Part shown: piece after piece, positions 25,431 to 33,868 of the stretch
Layout of the letters: every line of letters starts with the position of its first letter
Numbering within the stretch: position 1 is the stretch's first letter
Source: Orrella daihaiensis
Lineage (GTDB): Bacteria; Pseudomonadota; Gammaproteobacteria; Burkholderiales; Burkholderiaceae_B
DNA length: 64,000 nucleotides
Assembly: GCF_022811525.1 (NCBI RefSeq)
Contig: NZ_CP063982.1
Span: 2,294,001 to 2,358,000 of the forward strand
Direction: 5' to 3'
Position numbers and translations under genes: made by a program
The notes under the pieces: generated by a model
Databases searched by the model: none
Told to the model about the DNA's origin: nothing
What the model saw: the letters and a program-made list of their open reading frames with translations, nothing else

Positions 25431-26617
25431 ATTGCCCCCTCCGCTCGCATTTGCGCCATCGCTTCTTCGGATATACCAAGCTCGCGCAAGATGCTCTCGG
25501 TGTGCTCACCCAAAGCTGGCACGGCCTGCATGCGAGCGTCAAATGCGCTGTTGGTGCCTGGGGGCAACAACGATGGCAACTCGCCCACGGGGCTCGTGAT
25601 CTGGGTCCAGCGATCCCGCGCAGCGAGTTGTGGATGGTCCCAAACGTCTTTCATGTCGTTCACACGCGCATTCGCGATCTGAGCTTGCTCGAGCCTCTGA
25701 ATCACCTCGGCAATCGTGAGCGTCGCGAAAGCTTGCACGATCAGTTCCCGCAAACGTTCCCTGTTCTGAACTCTTTTGGTATTCGATGCGAAATCAGTGT
25801 CTGTCGCTAGCGCCGGGTTGTTTAAAACTTTTTCACAAAACACCACCCATTCACGCTCGTTCTGTAGCCCGAGCATGACCGTGTTGCCATCACCCACAGC
25901 AAACGGCCCGTATGGAAAAATTGTGGCGTGGGCTGCACCAGCCCGCTGCGGTGGTGCGGCACCCTCAAACGCGTAATACATCGGGAAGCCCATCCACTCG
26001 ACCATACTTTCGAGCATGGATACATCAACGCGGCTTCCTTTGCCTGTTCGTGCCCGCAGCAATAGCGCATTCAAAATACCCGAGTAGGCATACATACCCG
26101 CAGCAATATCAGCAATTGAACAACCCGCTTTAGCAGGCGCATCTGGCGATCCGGTCACAGAGATAAATCCACTTTCGCTCTGAATCAGCAAGTCATAGGC
26201 CTTCTTAGATTCGTAGGGCCCACCCTGACCATAGCCAGAAATGTCGCAGACAATAATTTGGTCGTTAAATGCATGCAATGTCTCAAAATCAAGCCCCATA
26301 CGCGCCGCAGCGCCCGGTGCTAGGTTTTGCACCAAAACATCTGCACTGGCTAGCAGATCCTGCAAAACCTGGCGCGCCGTGGGCTGTTTGACATCAAGCG
26401 TCAGGCTTTGTTTGGACCGATTGGTCCAAACAAAATGCGAAGCCATGCCTCGCACCCGCTCATCGTATCCTCGCGCAAAATCACCAACTTGAGGTCTTTC
26501 AACCTTGATGACACGTGCACCCATGTCAGCAAGCTGTCGCGTGCAAAACGGTGCCGCAATGGCATGCTCAAGACTGACTACCGTAATTCCATCCAAGGGG
26601 CGTATGTTCATTTTCAT
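25427..26617 (-). CDS. CaiB/BaiF class III CoA-transferase
   Basis: Predicted to move CoA between carboxylic acids, or between positions of one acid. The 396 residues show the family opening RPLDGITVVSLEHAIAAPFC, the RVIKVERPQVGDFARGY segment and the catalytic Asp in KKAYDLLIQSESGFISVTG. It starts at ATG 26617, overlapping the stop of the FAS1-like hydratase gene (ATGA), and AGG lies 8 bp before the start. Its closest functional analogues by context are itaconate/mesaconate CoA-transferases, which are often encoded with a hydratase of this kind. That is inference; the family has many substrates. Confidence 0.9.
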   Translation of the reverse strand: MKMNIRPLDGITVVSLEHAIAAPFCTRQLADMGARVIKVERPQVGDFARGYDERVRGMASHFVWTNRSKQSLTLDVKQPTARQVLQDLLASADVLVQNLAPGAAARMGLDFETLHAFNDQIIVCDISGYGQGGPYESKKAYDLLIQSESGFISVTGSPDAPAKAGCSIADIAAGMYAYSGILNALLLRARTGKGSRVDVSMLESMVEWMGFPMYYAFEGAAPPQRAGAAHATIFPYGPFAVGDGNTVMLGLQNEREWVVFCEKVLNNPALATDTDFASNTKRVQNRERLRELIVQAFATLTIAEVIQRLEQAQIANARVNDMKDVWDHPQLAARDRWTQITSPVGELPSLLPPGTNSAFDARMQAVPALGEHTESILRELGISEEAMAQMRAEGAI

Positions 26618-27444
26618 GATTCAAACCTGATCTCGCCTTGATGCGCGAGTGTGCCGTCCTGTTCGGCCCAAACCTTTGCCAACCCATCCTCAACCAAAGT
26701 ACCGCTAGCCGCAAAAGGCGTCGGACAAATCAGGGGACGCAGCCCCCGGTAGGCCAAATGCCTGACCCGCGCACCCGGGTGCGCATGACAAAACGATTGG
26801 ACCATCGTGGTGGCTATCAACGGGCCATGCACCACCAATCCTGGATACCCCTCTTTCTCGGTGACATACGGAAAGTCATAGTGAATCCGATGACCATTGA
26901 ATGTCAATGCCGAATAGCGAAATAACAAAACTGAAGAGGGTTTAACAACCGTACTCCACTGCGCATCAGGTGCAGGCTCTGTACCTTGCAGTTTGGGTGG
27001 TGTTGGCACGCGGTAAACGATATCTTGTTCTTCGTGGATAACACGGCGCCCGTCTTGCTCAATGACATGCTCAACCGTCACGAACAACAAGGAACCGGTC
27101 TTACCATTTTTTTCTGTGATGTTTGAAACTGTAGAGCGTTTTTGCGCCGGCACCCCGACACGCAGGTCATTTTCAAAAGTAATACGTCCGCCAGCCCACA
27201 TCCGGTTACGGTTATCTGCCGGTGGCAGAAACCCGCCTCGGGCCGGATGGCCATCGACACCAAGCTCAGCCATGGGTGCACCTTCGAGAAAGAAACACCA
27301 ATGCCAAAGCAATGGCAAGCTTTGACCTTGTTCAGGTGCCTCGCCCCCCAAAGTCGCTGCAATACGAGCCGCATGGCCTACATCAAGAACGTCACTGATG
27401 CTTTGCGTTCGCCCGATCCAACTAGTTAAATCCTGTTGCGTCAT
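26614..27444 (-). CDS. FAS1-like dehydratase domain protein (MaoC/mesaconyl-C4-CoA hydratase type)
   Basis: Double hotdog-fold hydratase of 276 residues, related to mesaconyl-C4-CoA or itaconyl-CoA hydratases and to HTD2. Visible features are WHWCFFLEGAPMAELGVDGH, GGFLPPADNRNRMWAGGRI and, in the second half, FRYSALTFNGHRIHYDFPYV then GLVVHGPLIATTM, the hydratase-2-like motif with the His/Asp pair. I chose ATG 27444 (MTQQDLTSWIG) because AGAGG lies 5 bp upstream; an in-frame ATG at 27456 adds four residues. It is coupled by ATGA to the CoA-transferase after it and follows the small acyl-CoA dehydrogenase by 18 bp. Confidence 0.88.
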   Translation of the reverse strand: MTQQDLTSWIGRTQSISDVLDVGHAARIAATLGGEAPEQGQSLPLLWHWCFFLEGAPMAELGVDGHPARGGFLPPADNRNRMWAGGRITFENDLRVGVPAQKRSTVSNITEKNGKTGSLLFVTVEHVIEQDGRRVIHEEQDIVYRVPTPPKLQGTEPAPDAQWSTVVKPSSVLLFRYSALTFNGHRIHYDFPYVTEKEGYPGLVVHGPLIATTMVQSFCHAHPGARVRHLAYRGLRPLICPTPFAASGTLVEDGLAKVWAEQDGTLAHQGEIRFES

Positions 27445-27462
27445 GGCACCTCTCATTCAAAT

Positions 27463-28581
27463 TTAAGCTACGGCGAACGACTGAGCCCGCGCCAAGTGAA
27501 AGTTGTTATCCCCCAGCAAATTACCCACATACACTAGACGCTTGAAGTAATCACCAACTTCAAGTTCATCGGTCACACCCATGCCGCCATGTAACTGCAC
27601 CGCTTCTTCACCTACCTTTCTGGCGGCATTAGCTACCTCTGTTTTAACCATGGAGACGCGCTTTGCACGCAGCCCATCGTCTTTCTCTGCCAGGGCAGCG
27701 GCCGCTACAAAAGCAGAAGACAATGCCATTTCTTGCTGAATCAACATCTCCGCTAACCGGTGCTGCAGCACCTGGAAATTAATCAAGGGTTGACCAAATT
27801 GTTTGCGAGTCTTCAGATAGTTGGTCGTCACCTCAATGATGTACTGCATGGCACCGCAAGCATGCGCGCACAGTGCAGTCAGACCATAATCAAACCCTTT
27901 TGCAAACGCTGCCTGAGCATGATGCCCCTTCGCAAGTACTGCTGCTGCGTCTAGCTTGACATCATCAAACACAACGTCAGCGCATCGCGAAAAATCAAAG
28001 GTTGGGAAGTCCTGCATGCTGACTCCCTGGAGACTCGCTGGAACCATAACCAAAGCAAACTCACCGTCGAGTCTGGCAGTCACAATCATCATGTCTGACC
28101 CGGCTGCGTGCCAGACATAGCGCTTTCGCCCTTTCAAAATGAACCCATCACCTTGACTGACTAATTGCGTTGTCAGTGGTTGGGTCGAATATCGCTCCCC
28201 ATCTTCTTGCCAAGCGACTGTTAAAACGGATTCGCCTTCTGCGTGTGCAGCCAGCCATTGGCCTGCACCCTCATGCTCAGTGCATTCGCCAAGCATGATC
28301 ACTGCCATCACAGCACTTGGAATCACTGGTTCACTCACAATGCCACGCCCCAAGGTCTGATGCACCACCAACATGGTGGCTGGCGACTCGCCAAATCCCC
28401 CAAAATCCTGTGGCACCATCAAGCCCGTTACACCGAGTTCAGCTAACTGGCGCCAAGCTTGGCGGTCGAGCTTGCCTTGGGCGAATCGCTCACGACGCTG
28501 CTCATAACCCCATTGTTCTGCCATGACTCGCTGCAAGCTGTCAGTGAGCATTCTTTGTTCTTCTGAAAATGCAAAATCCAT
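27463..28581 (-). CDS. acyl-CoA dehydrogenase, small-subunit type (PimD-like)
   Basis: Flavoprotein-family protein of 372 residues. It opens MDFAFSEEQRMLTDSLQRVM, like pimeloyl-CoA dehydrogenase small subunits, and contains GGFGESPATMLVVHQTLGRG, LKGRKRYVWHAAGSDMMIV, LKTRKQFGQPLINFQVLQHR and AVQLHGGMGVTDELEVGDYFKR in short stretches. The canonical Glu of the YEGT motif near the C-terminus is missing (KRLVYVGNLLGDNN). Together with the larger acyl-CoA dehydrogenase gene 35 bp upstream it probably forms a heteromeric enzyme. Start ATG 28581, preceded by GGGAAAAACC. Confidence 0.92.
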   Translation of the reverse strand: MDFAFSEEQRMLTDSLQRVMAEQWGYEQRRERFAQGKLDRQAWRQLAELGVTGLMVPQDFGGFGESPATMLVVHQTLGRGIVSEPVIPSAVMAVIMLGECTEHEGAGQWLAAHAEGESVLTVAWQEDGERYSTQPLTTQLVSQGDGFILKGRKRYVWHAAGSDMMIVTARLDGEFALVMVPASLQGVSMQDFPTFDFSRCADVVFDDVKLDAAAVLAKGHHAQAAFAKGFDYGLTALCAHACGAMQYIIEVTTNYLKTRKQFGQPLINFQVLQHRLAEMLIQQEMALSSAFVAAAALAEKDDGLRAKRVSMVKTEVANAARKVGEEAVQLHGGMGVTDELEVGDYFKRLVYVGNLLGDNNFHLARAQSFAVA

Positions 28582-28616
28582 GGTTTTTCCCGTAATAATC
28601 GTGATCAGCCCAACGG

Positions 28617-29807
28617 CTACACACCAATGATGTGTTTAACGATGATTCCTTTTTGAATTTCATTGGTACCACCGTAGATGGTGGTTTTGCGGTTATCGAA
28701 ATATGTCGCTGCCGCGCCAATGTCGAACTCACCGCCGGGGCCATGGAAATCATTTTCCTGTCGCATCCAGGCCGGATCGTATGCCCACGCATTTGGCCCT
28801 GCCACCTGCATTTGCAGGCGCGCCAATTCCTGTTGCAGCTCCGAGCCTCGTATCTTGAGGATAGAAGCCTGCGGGCCAGGGCCTGCTGTGCTGTCAGCCG
28901 CAACACGCAAGAGCAACATTTCAAGTGCAAGCACTTGGGCTTCAATCTGATTGACCTGATCCATGACCCTGTGATCCAGACTCAAGGAATCACCACTGGC
29001 CATCGCTTCGTTAACCATGCGCTTCAATATATTTAGCTCACGATGACAGTGACCAATACCGGCAATACCAGTTCGCTCATGCCCCAGCAGATACTTTGCG
29101 TAGGTCCAACCCTCATTCTCCTGACCCACGAGATTCTCGATCGGCGCCTCAACATTTTCTAGCCAAACCTCGTTAACCTCAGCACCACCGTCAAGAGTTT
29201 TGATCGGGCGCACCGTCACACCCGGTTGGCGCAAGTCAATCAGGATCATCGAGATACCGCGCTGGGCCTTGGCTGCCGGATCCGTGCGGCACAAACAAAA
29301 CATCCAGTCAGCATGATGCCCAAGTGTGGTCCAGGTTTTCTGCCCATTGATGATGTACTTATCACCCACTCTCTCGGCCCTCGTTTTCAGGGAAGCCAAG
29401 TCCGATCCGGACCCAGGCTCAGAGTAACCCTGACACCACCAATCCTCGACCGTGATGATACGCGGCAGGTAGTAATCCTTCTGTTGCTGGTTGCCAAACT
29501 TGATCAGTACTGGACCGATCATTGTCAAACCGAAGGATAGAAGTCTCGGTGCACCAGCCTTGAATGTCTCGATTTCAAACAACAGGCGCTCAACGGCATT
29601 CCAGCCAGTTCCGCCGTATTCTTTCGGCCAGTTAGGCGCCCCCCAACCCTGTTGCGCCAAAATACGATGCCACCGGATGTAATCGTCCTTGGCCAGCCGA
29701 CGATGATGCATCTGCTTTTCGCGAATATCGGGTGGTAGGTTTTTCTCAGTAAATTCACGCACTTGTTCGCGAAATGCGATCTCATGCTCGTTCCAGCTAA
29801 GGTCCAT
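28617..29807 (-). CDS. acyl-CoA dehydrogenase, large-subunit type (PimC-like)
   Basis: Protein of 396 residues starting MDLSWNEHEIAFREQVREF, similar in layout to pimeloyl-CoA dehydrogenase large subunits. FAD and substrate motifs are visible: CQGYSEPGSGSDLASLKTRA, INGQKTWTTLGHHADW, and near the end TTIYGGTNEIQKGIIVKH. In medium-chain enzymes the last motif is YEGT with a catalytic Glu; here it is YGGT, so a base elsewhere must act. ATG 29807 has a strong AAGGAG Shine-Dalgarno; an upstream in-frame start at 29852 would run through it. First gene of the four-gene minus-strand operon 29807-25427. Confidence 0.93.
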   Translation of the reverse strand: MDLSWNEHEIAFREQVREFTEKNLPPDIREKQMHHRRLAKDDYIRWHRILAQQGWGAPNWPKEYGGTGWNAVERLLFEIETFKAGAPRLLSFGLTMIGPVLIKFGNQQQKDYYLPRIITVEDWWCQGYSEPGSGSDLASLKTRAERVGDKYIINGQKTWTTLGHHADWMFCLCRTDPAAKAQRGISMILIDLRQPGVTVRPIKTLDGGAEVNEVWLENVEAPIENLVGQENEGWTYAKYLLGHERTGIAGIGHCHRELNILKRMVNEAMASGDSLSLDHRVMDQVNQIEAQVLALEMLLLRVAADSTAGPGPQASILKIRGSELQQELARLQMQVAGPNAWAYDPAWMRQENDFHGPGGEFDIGAAATYFDNRKTTIYGGTNEIQKGIIVKHIIGV

Positions 29808-29989
29808 GGTCGAGATCTCCTTTTTGGTAACTGTACCAAGGTGGCGAACCAATTGGGCTATCCGATTACGAAATAAGGGTTTAGCTAGTCACAAAGGCGG
29901 GAACCTTACAACTTGCCATGGCATTGACCAGCCAAAAACTCTGCGCTCATTAATCACAAAGACAATGACCCCGACAACCGGCTAGGATG

Positions 29990-30000
29990 TGTACGTTACA
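29990..30000. promoter_or_regulatory. short inverted repeat in the divergent acyl-CoA promoter region
   Basis: TGTA-CGT-TACA, a 4+4 inverted repeat with a 3-bp centre, lies about 40 bp before the SDR start and about 180 bp before the acyl-CoA dehydrogenase start, in the 231-bp divergent gap (29808-30038). It could be an operator half of a larger site. No regulator gene lies in the locus, so this is only a candidate. Confidence 0.2.
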
Positions 30001-30038
30001 TTCATTAGTGACAAACACAGAACGATAAGGAGCAAATC

Positions 30039-30953
30039 ATGAGCGGTATGTTGGCAGGCAAAGTTGCCGTTGTGACTGGAGCCGGTGGCGGTATCGGGCG
30101 CGAAATCGCATTGGCCATGGGACGTGCAGGTGCGAAGGTGGTAGTCAATGACATCGGCGCCGCCTTAACGGGCGAAGGTAAAACTGAAGGCCCGGCACAG
30201 ACCGTCGCCGAGGAAATCAAGGCCGCCGGAGGAACTGCGGTACCGAACACCGATAGCGTGGCTGAACGTGCGAGCGCGCACAATATTATCGAAACCGCAG
30301 TGCAGCATTTTGGACGGGTAGACATTGTGGTTAACAATGCAGGCAACCTGCGCGACCGAGTTTTCCACAAGATGAGCGAAGAGGAATGGAGCCAGGTGAT
30401 CAATGTCCATCTGAACGGAACCTTCTATGTGAGTCGAGCTGCGGCTAACTACTTTCGCGAGCAAGAATCGGGTGCCTTTGTTCATATGACTTCAACCTCA
30501 GGTCTGATTGGCAACTTTGGTCAAGCGAACTATTCAGCTGCCAAGCTTGGCATCGCAGCCTTATCAAAGTCAATCGCTCTGGACATGAACCGCTACAACG
30601 TGCGGTCGAACTGCATTGCCCCCTTTGCCTGGAGCCGCATGACTAGCTCCATCCCTGCCAATACGCCAGAGGAAAAGGCCCGTGTGGTCAAACTACAAAA
30701 AATGGAAGCTGGCAAAGTAGCCCCGATGGCTGTCTTTTTAGCCAGTGACCAGGCCAAAGAGGTGAACGGGCAGATTTTTGCGGTGCGTGCCAATGAAATT
30801 ATGCTCTTTAGCCAGCCACGTCCGATCCGCTCAGTGCATATGAGCGAAGGCTGGACGCCAGAATCCATTGCGGAGATTGCCGCGCCTGCAATGAAGCATC
30901 ACTTTATGGCGCTTGAACGCTCGCCGGATGCGATTGACTGGGATCCAATTTAA
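30039..30953 (+). CDS. SDR family dehydrogenase (3-hydroxyacyl-CoA dehydrogenase-like)
   Basis: Short-chain dehydrogenase of 304 residues with TGAGGGIGREIALAMGRAG (cofactor-binding glycine motif, near residue 12), NNAGNLRDRVFHKMSEEEW, and the catalytic SxxxxxxxxxxxYxxxK set in STSGLIGNFGQANYSAAK. Sequence style resembles the dehydrogenase part of peroxisomal multifunctional enzyme 2, which oxidises 3-hydroxyacyl-CoA. A good AAGGAG lies before ATG 30039. It is divergent from the acyl-CoA dehydrogenases and followed after 34 bp by a second CoA-transferase. Confidence 0.92.
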   Translation: MSGMLAGKVAVVTGAGGGIGREIALAMGRAGAKVVVNDIGAALTGEGKTEGPAQTVAEEIKAAGGTAVPNTDSVAERASAHNIIETAVQHFGRVDIVVNNAGNLRDRVFHKMSEEEWSQVINVHLNGTFYVSRAAANYFREQESGAFVHMTSTSGLIGNFGQANYSAAKLGIAALSKSIALDMNRYNVRSNCIAPFAWSRMTSSIPANTPEEKARVVKLQKMEAGKVAPMAVFLASDQAKEVNGQIFAVRANEIMLFSQPRPIRSVHMSEGWTPESIAEIAAPAMKHHFMALERSPDAIDWDPI

Positions 30954-30987
30954 TTTAAGATTTTTCAAAAACATTCAGGACGATCTT

Positions 30988-32187
30988 ATGAGTAACCCAA
31001 GACGCGCGCCGCTCGATGGCGTGCGAGTGCTAGACTTATCCCGCGTTCTCGCGGGCCCCTTTTGCACCCAGACACTGGCCGACCTCGGTGCCGATGTCAT
31101 CAAGGTCGAGCGGCCCGGCACGGGTGACGACACGCGCGCTTGGGGACCACCCTATCTAAAAGACGCCCAAGGCAATGACACCAGTGAATCAGCCTACTAC
31201 ATCAGCACTAACCGTAACAAACGCTCGATCGCAGTAGATCTTGCAACGCCCGAGGGCTCGGCCATCGTGCGTGAGCTTGCAAGCCAATGCGACGTATTGC
31301 TCGAGAATTTCAAAGTGGGCGGTCTAAAACAATACGGTCTAGATTACGACAGCCTAAAAGATGAGATGCCAAGGTTGATTTACTGCTCGCTCACCGGGTT
31401 TGGACAAACCGGACCATTTGCCAATCGTCCAGGCTACGACTTCATGATCCAGGGTATGGGTGGTCTGATGAGCATCACAGGCGAGCGTGATGGCTTACCC
31501 GGTGCGGGCCCGCAAAAGGCTGGCGTGGCGGTCACCGATGTATTTACCGGATTGTATGGGGTGATAGCGATTTTAGGCGCCCTACGCGAACGCGACCACA
31601 GTGGGCTTGGACAATACATTGACTTGGCGCTACTCGATTGCCATGTTGCCATGCTGTCTAATCAGAATCTGAACTACATGACATCAGGGCAGGCACCGCA
31701 ACGCGCTGGCAACGCACATCAGAACGTCGTGCCTTATCAGGTCTTTAAAACTGCTGATGGTTTTATGATTCTGGCCGTCGGCAACGACTCACAGTTTCGT
31801 GCCTTTTGTAAAGTAGCCGGTCAAGAGCAATGGGCCAATGATGAACGTTTCGCTAAAAATAGTGTTCGCATCATCAATCGGCAAGTGCTTGTTCCACTGA
31901 TTGAGCAAATCATGCTCGAGCGCAAGCGGGATGATTGGATAGCAGCGCTAGAAGCAGTGGGGGTGCCCTGCGGACCGATCCAGACCATTGACCAGGTGTT
32001 CGACCACCCACAGGTAAAAGCGCGCGAACTCTGGCAAAACATCCCGCACCCATTGGCTGGCACCTCCCCAACGACCGCAAATCCAATCCGTTTTTCTGCG
32101 ACCCCGGTGCAATATCGCCGGCCCGCTCCCATGCTAGGGGAGCACACGGAGGAGATTTTGCGCGAATTTGGCCTAAAAAAGGACTAA
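30988..32187 (+). CDS. CaiB/BaiF class III CoA-transferase (second copy)
   Basis: Second class III CoA-transferase of the locus, 399 residues. It opens PLDGVRVLDLSRVLAGPFCT, then LGADVIKVERPGTGDDTRAW, NRNKRSIAVDL, and the catalytic Asp in NRPGYDFMIQGMGGLMSITG. This copy is nearer the formyl-CoA/succinyl-CoA-dependent branch than the one at 25427, judging by the motifs. ATG 30988 is preceded by AGGA; an in-frame start at 30913 lies inside the SDR gene and gives a non-family leader. A long hairpin follows the stop. Confidence 0.92.
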   Translation: MSNPRRAPLDGVRVLDLSRVLAGPFCTQTLADLGADVIKVERPGTGDDTRAWGPPYLKDAQGNDTSESAYYISTNRNKRSIAVDLATPEGSAIVRELASQCDVLLENFKVGGLKQYGLDYDSLKDEMPRLIYCSLTGFGQTGPFANRPGYDFMIQGMGGLMSITGERDGLPGAGPQKAGVAVTDVFTGLYGVIAILGALRERDHSGLGQYIDLALLDCHVAMLSNQNLNYMTSGQAPQRAGNAHQNVVPYQVFKTADGFMILAVGNDSQFRAFCKVAGQEQWANDERFAKNSVRIINRQVLVPLIEQIMLERKRDDWIAALEAVGVPCGPIQTIDQVFDHPQVKARELWQNIPHPLAGTSPTTANPIRFSATPVQYRRPAPMLGEHTEEILREFGLKKD

Positions 32188-32236
32188 GCAAGGCGGGCGA
32201 GATGCGTACCAAGCGCTCGATGCCTAGTCAATAAGA

Positions 32237-32270
32237 CACGCTAGATGACGGACTGCTGTCAACTAGCGTG
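32237..32270. terminator. inverted repeat between convergent genes, possible bidirectional terminator
   Basis: CACGCTAG (32237-32244) pairs with CTAGCGTG (32263-32270); after one mismatch TGAC pairs with GTCA, leaving a small loop. It lies in the 101-bp gap between the convergent CoA-transferase and fumarase genes. There is no strong T-run on either side, so termination would be weak or Rho-assisted. Confidence 0.45.
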
Positions 32271-32288
32271 CTTTGTGCGACGCAACGC

Positions 32289-33809
32289 TTACGCGGGCAC
32301 CACAGGAATGCCAGCAATGCGGGCGGACCATTCTTTAGGACCGGTCTGATGAACCGAGGTGCCGCGCGCATCAACTGCGACTGTTACGGGCATATCAACC
32401 ACATCGAACTCGTAGATGGCCTCCATCCCGAGATCTTCAAACGCCAAGACCTTGGCGCCCCGAATTGCCTTGGACACCAAGTAGGCTGCACCGCCAACAG
32501 CCATCAGATACGCTGATTGATGTTTTTGGATCGACTCAATCGCCACGGGACCTCGCTCGGCCTTACCGACCATGGCAATCAAGCCAGTTTCAGCGAGCAT
32601 CATATCGGTGAACTTGTCCATACGAGTCGATGTTGTCGGACCAGCCGGACCTACCACTTCGTCTCGCACGGGATCCACCGGACCGACGTAATAAATCACA
32701 CGGTTAGTGAAATCTACTGGCAATGGCTCCCCTTTGGAGAGCATGTCCTGAATGCGCTTGTGAGCTGCATCACGACCAGTCAGCATCTTGCCGGACAGCA
32801 ACAGAGTCTGACCAGGTTGCCAGCTCGCCACCTCTTCTTTGGTCAACTTGTTCAAATCGACTTGCTTGGAAGCTTTGTAGTCAGGCGCCCACTTGACGTC
32901 TGGCCAATCGGACAATGAGGGTCGCTGCAACTGAGCAGGACCAGAGCCGTCCAGCACAAAATGTGCATGGCGAGTAGCAGCGCAGTTAGGGATCATGGCC
33001 ACAGGCTTTGAGGCGGCATGCGTCGGGAATGTCTTGATTTTTACATCCAGCACAGTGGTCAAGCCACCGAGGCCCTGCGCTCCGATACCAAGGGCATTGA
33101 CCTTTTCATATAACTCAATGCGAAGCTCTTCTAACTTGTCCCTTGGACCGCGCTCAAGCAACTCATGCATATCGAGATCTTCCATCAACGACTGCTTAGC
33201 CATGAGCATTGCCTTCTCAGCGGTGCCACCCACACCAATGCCAAGCATGCCGGGCGGACACCAACCCGCACCCATGGTGGGCACGGTCTTTAAAACCCAA
33301 TCGACCAATGAATCGCTGGGGTTAAGCATCACAAACTTGGATTTGTTCTCGGAACCACCGCCCTTGGCGGACACCTGGACATCAACTGTATTGCCGGGCA
33401 CAAGCTCGACTGACACAATACAGGGCGTATTGTCACGAGTGTTTTTACGTGCAAATAAGGGGTCATCAAGCACTGATGCGCGCAATGGGTTGTCCGGATT
33501 CAAATATCCGCGGCGCACGCCTTCATCGCAGAGTTCTTGCAAACCATGCTTGGTATCGAATTTGACATCCATACCGATTTTCAGAAAGACGTTCACAATC
33601 CCGGTGTCCTGACAAATTGGTCTGCGGCCTTCCGCACACAACTTGGAATTGGTGAGAATCTGTGCCATCGCATCTTTGGCCGCTGGGCTCTGCTCGCGCT
33701 CATAAGCGCGCGCCAAGTGGGCAATGTAATCCGCCGGATGGTAGTAGCTGATGAACTGCACCGCATCAGCAATAGATTCAATCAGGTCTTCTTCCTTGAT
33801 AACAGTCAT
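32289..33809 (-). CDS. fumA: class I fumarate hydratase, iron-sulphur type
   Basis: Iron-sulphur fumarase converting fumarate to malate in the TCA cycle. The 506 residues carry both alpha and beta regions in one chain. The three cluster cysteines lie in RRPICQDTGIVNVFL, GAGWCPPGMLGIGVGGTAEK and VAMIPNCAATRHAHFVLDG, and the beta part has GPTTSTRMDKFTDMML. Start ATG 33809 (MTVIKEEDLIESIAD) follows GAGGATTATTAACC; the longer frame to 33848 has no support. Class I fumarases can also hydrate mesaconate, which matters here because the neighbouring locus encodes a mesaconyl-CoA-type transferase and hydratase; that link is inference. Confidence 0.95.
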   Translation of the reverse strand: MTVIKEEDLIESIADAVQFISYYHPADYIAHLARAYEREQSPAAKDAMAQILTNSKLCAEGRRPICQDTGIVNVFLKIGMDVKFDTKHGLQELCDEGVRRGYLNPDNPLRASVLDDPLFARKNTRDNTPCIVSVELVPGNTVDVQVSAKGGGSENKSKFVMLNPSDSLVDWVLKTVPTMGAGWCPPGMLGIGVGGTAEKAMLMAKQSLMEDLDMHELLERGPRDKLEELRIELYEKVNALGIGAQGLGGLTTVLDVKIKTFPTHAASKPVAMIPNCAATRHAHFVLDGSGPAQLQRPSLSDWPDVKWAPDYKASKQVDLNKLTKEEVASWQPGQTLLLSGKMLTGRDAAHKRIQDMLSKGEPLPVDFTNRVIYYVGPVDPVRDEVVGPAGPTTSTRMDKFTDMMLAETGLIAMVGKAERGPVAIESIQKHQSAYLMAVGGAAYLVSKAIRGAKVLAFEDLGMEAIYEFDVVDMPVTVAVDARGTSVHQTGPKEWSARIAGIPVVPA

Positions 33810-33868
33810 GGTTAATAATCCTCGACAAATGAAATACTCAATAAGCAACGTTCGTGATCTAGCCGGCT

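Noticed and set aside
32995..33612. Long open frame (205 codons) antisense to the fumarase gene
   Set aside because: It is the reverse-strand shadow of a highly conserved coding region; the protein has low-complexity Ser/Pro composition, no start signal and no recognisable motif.
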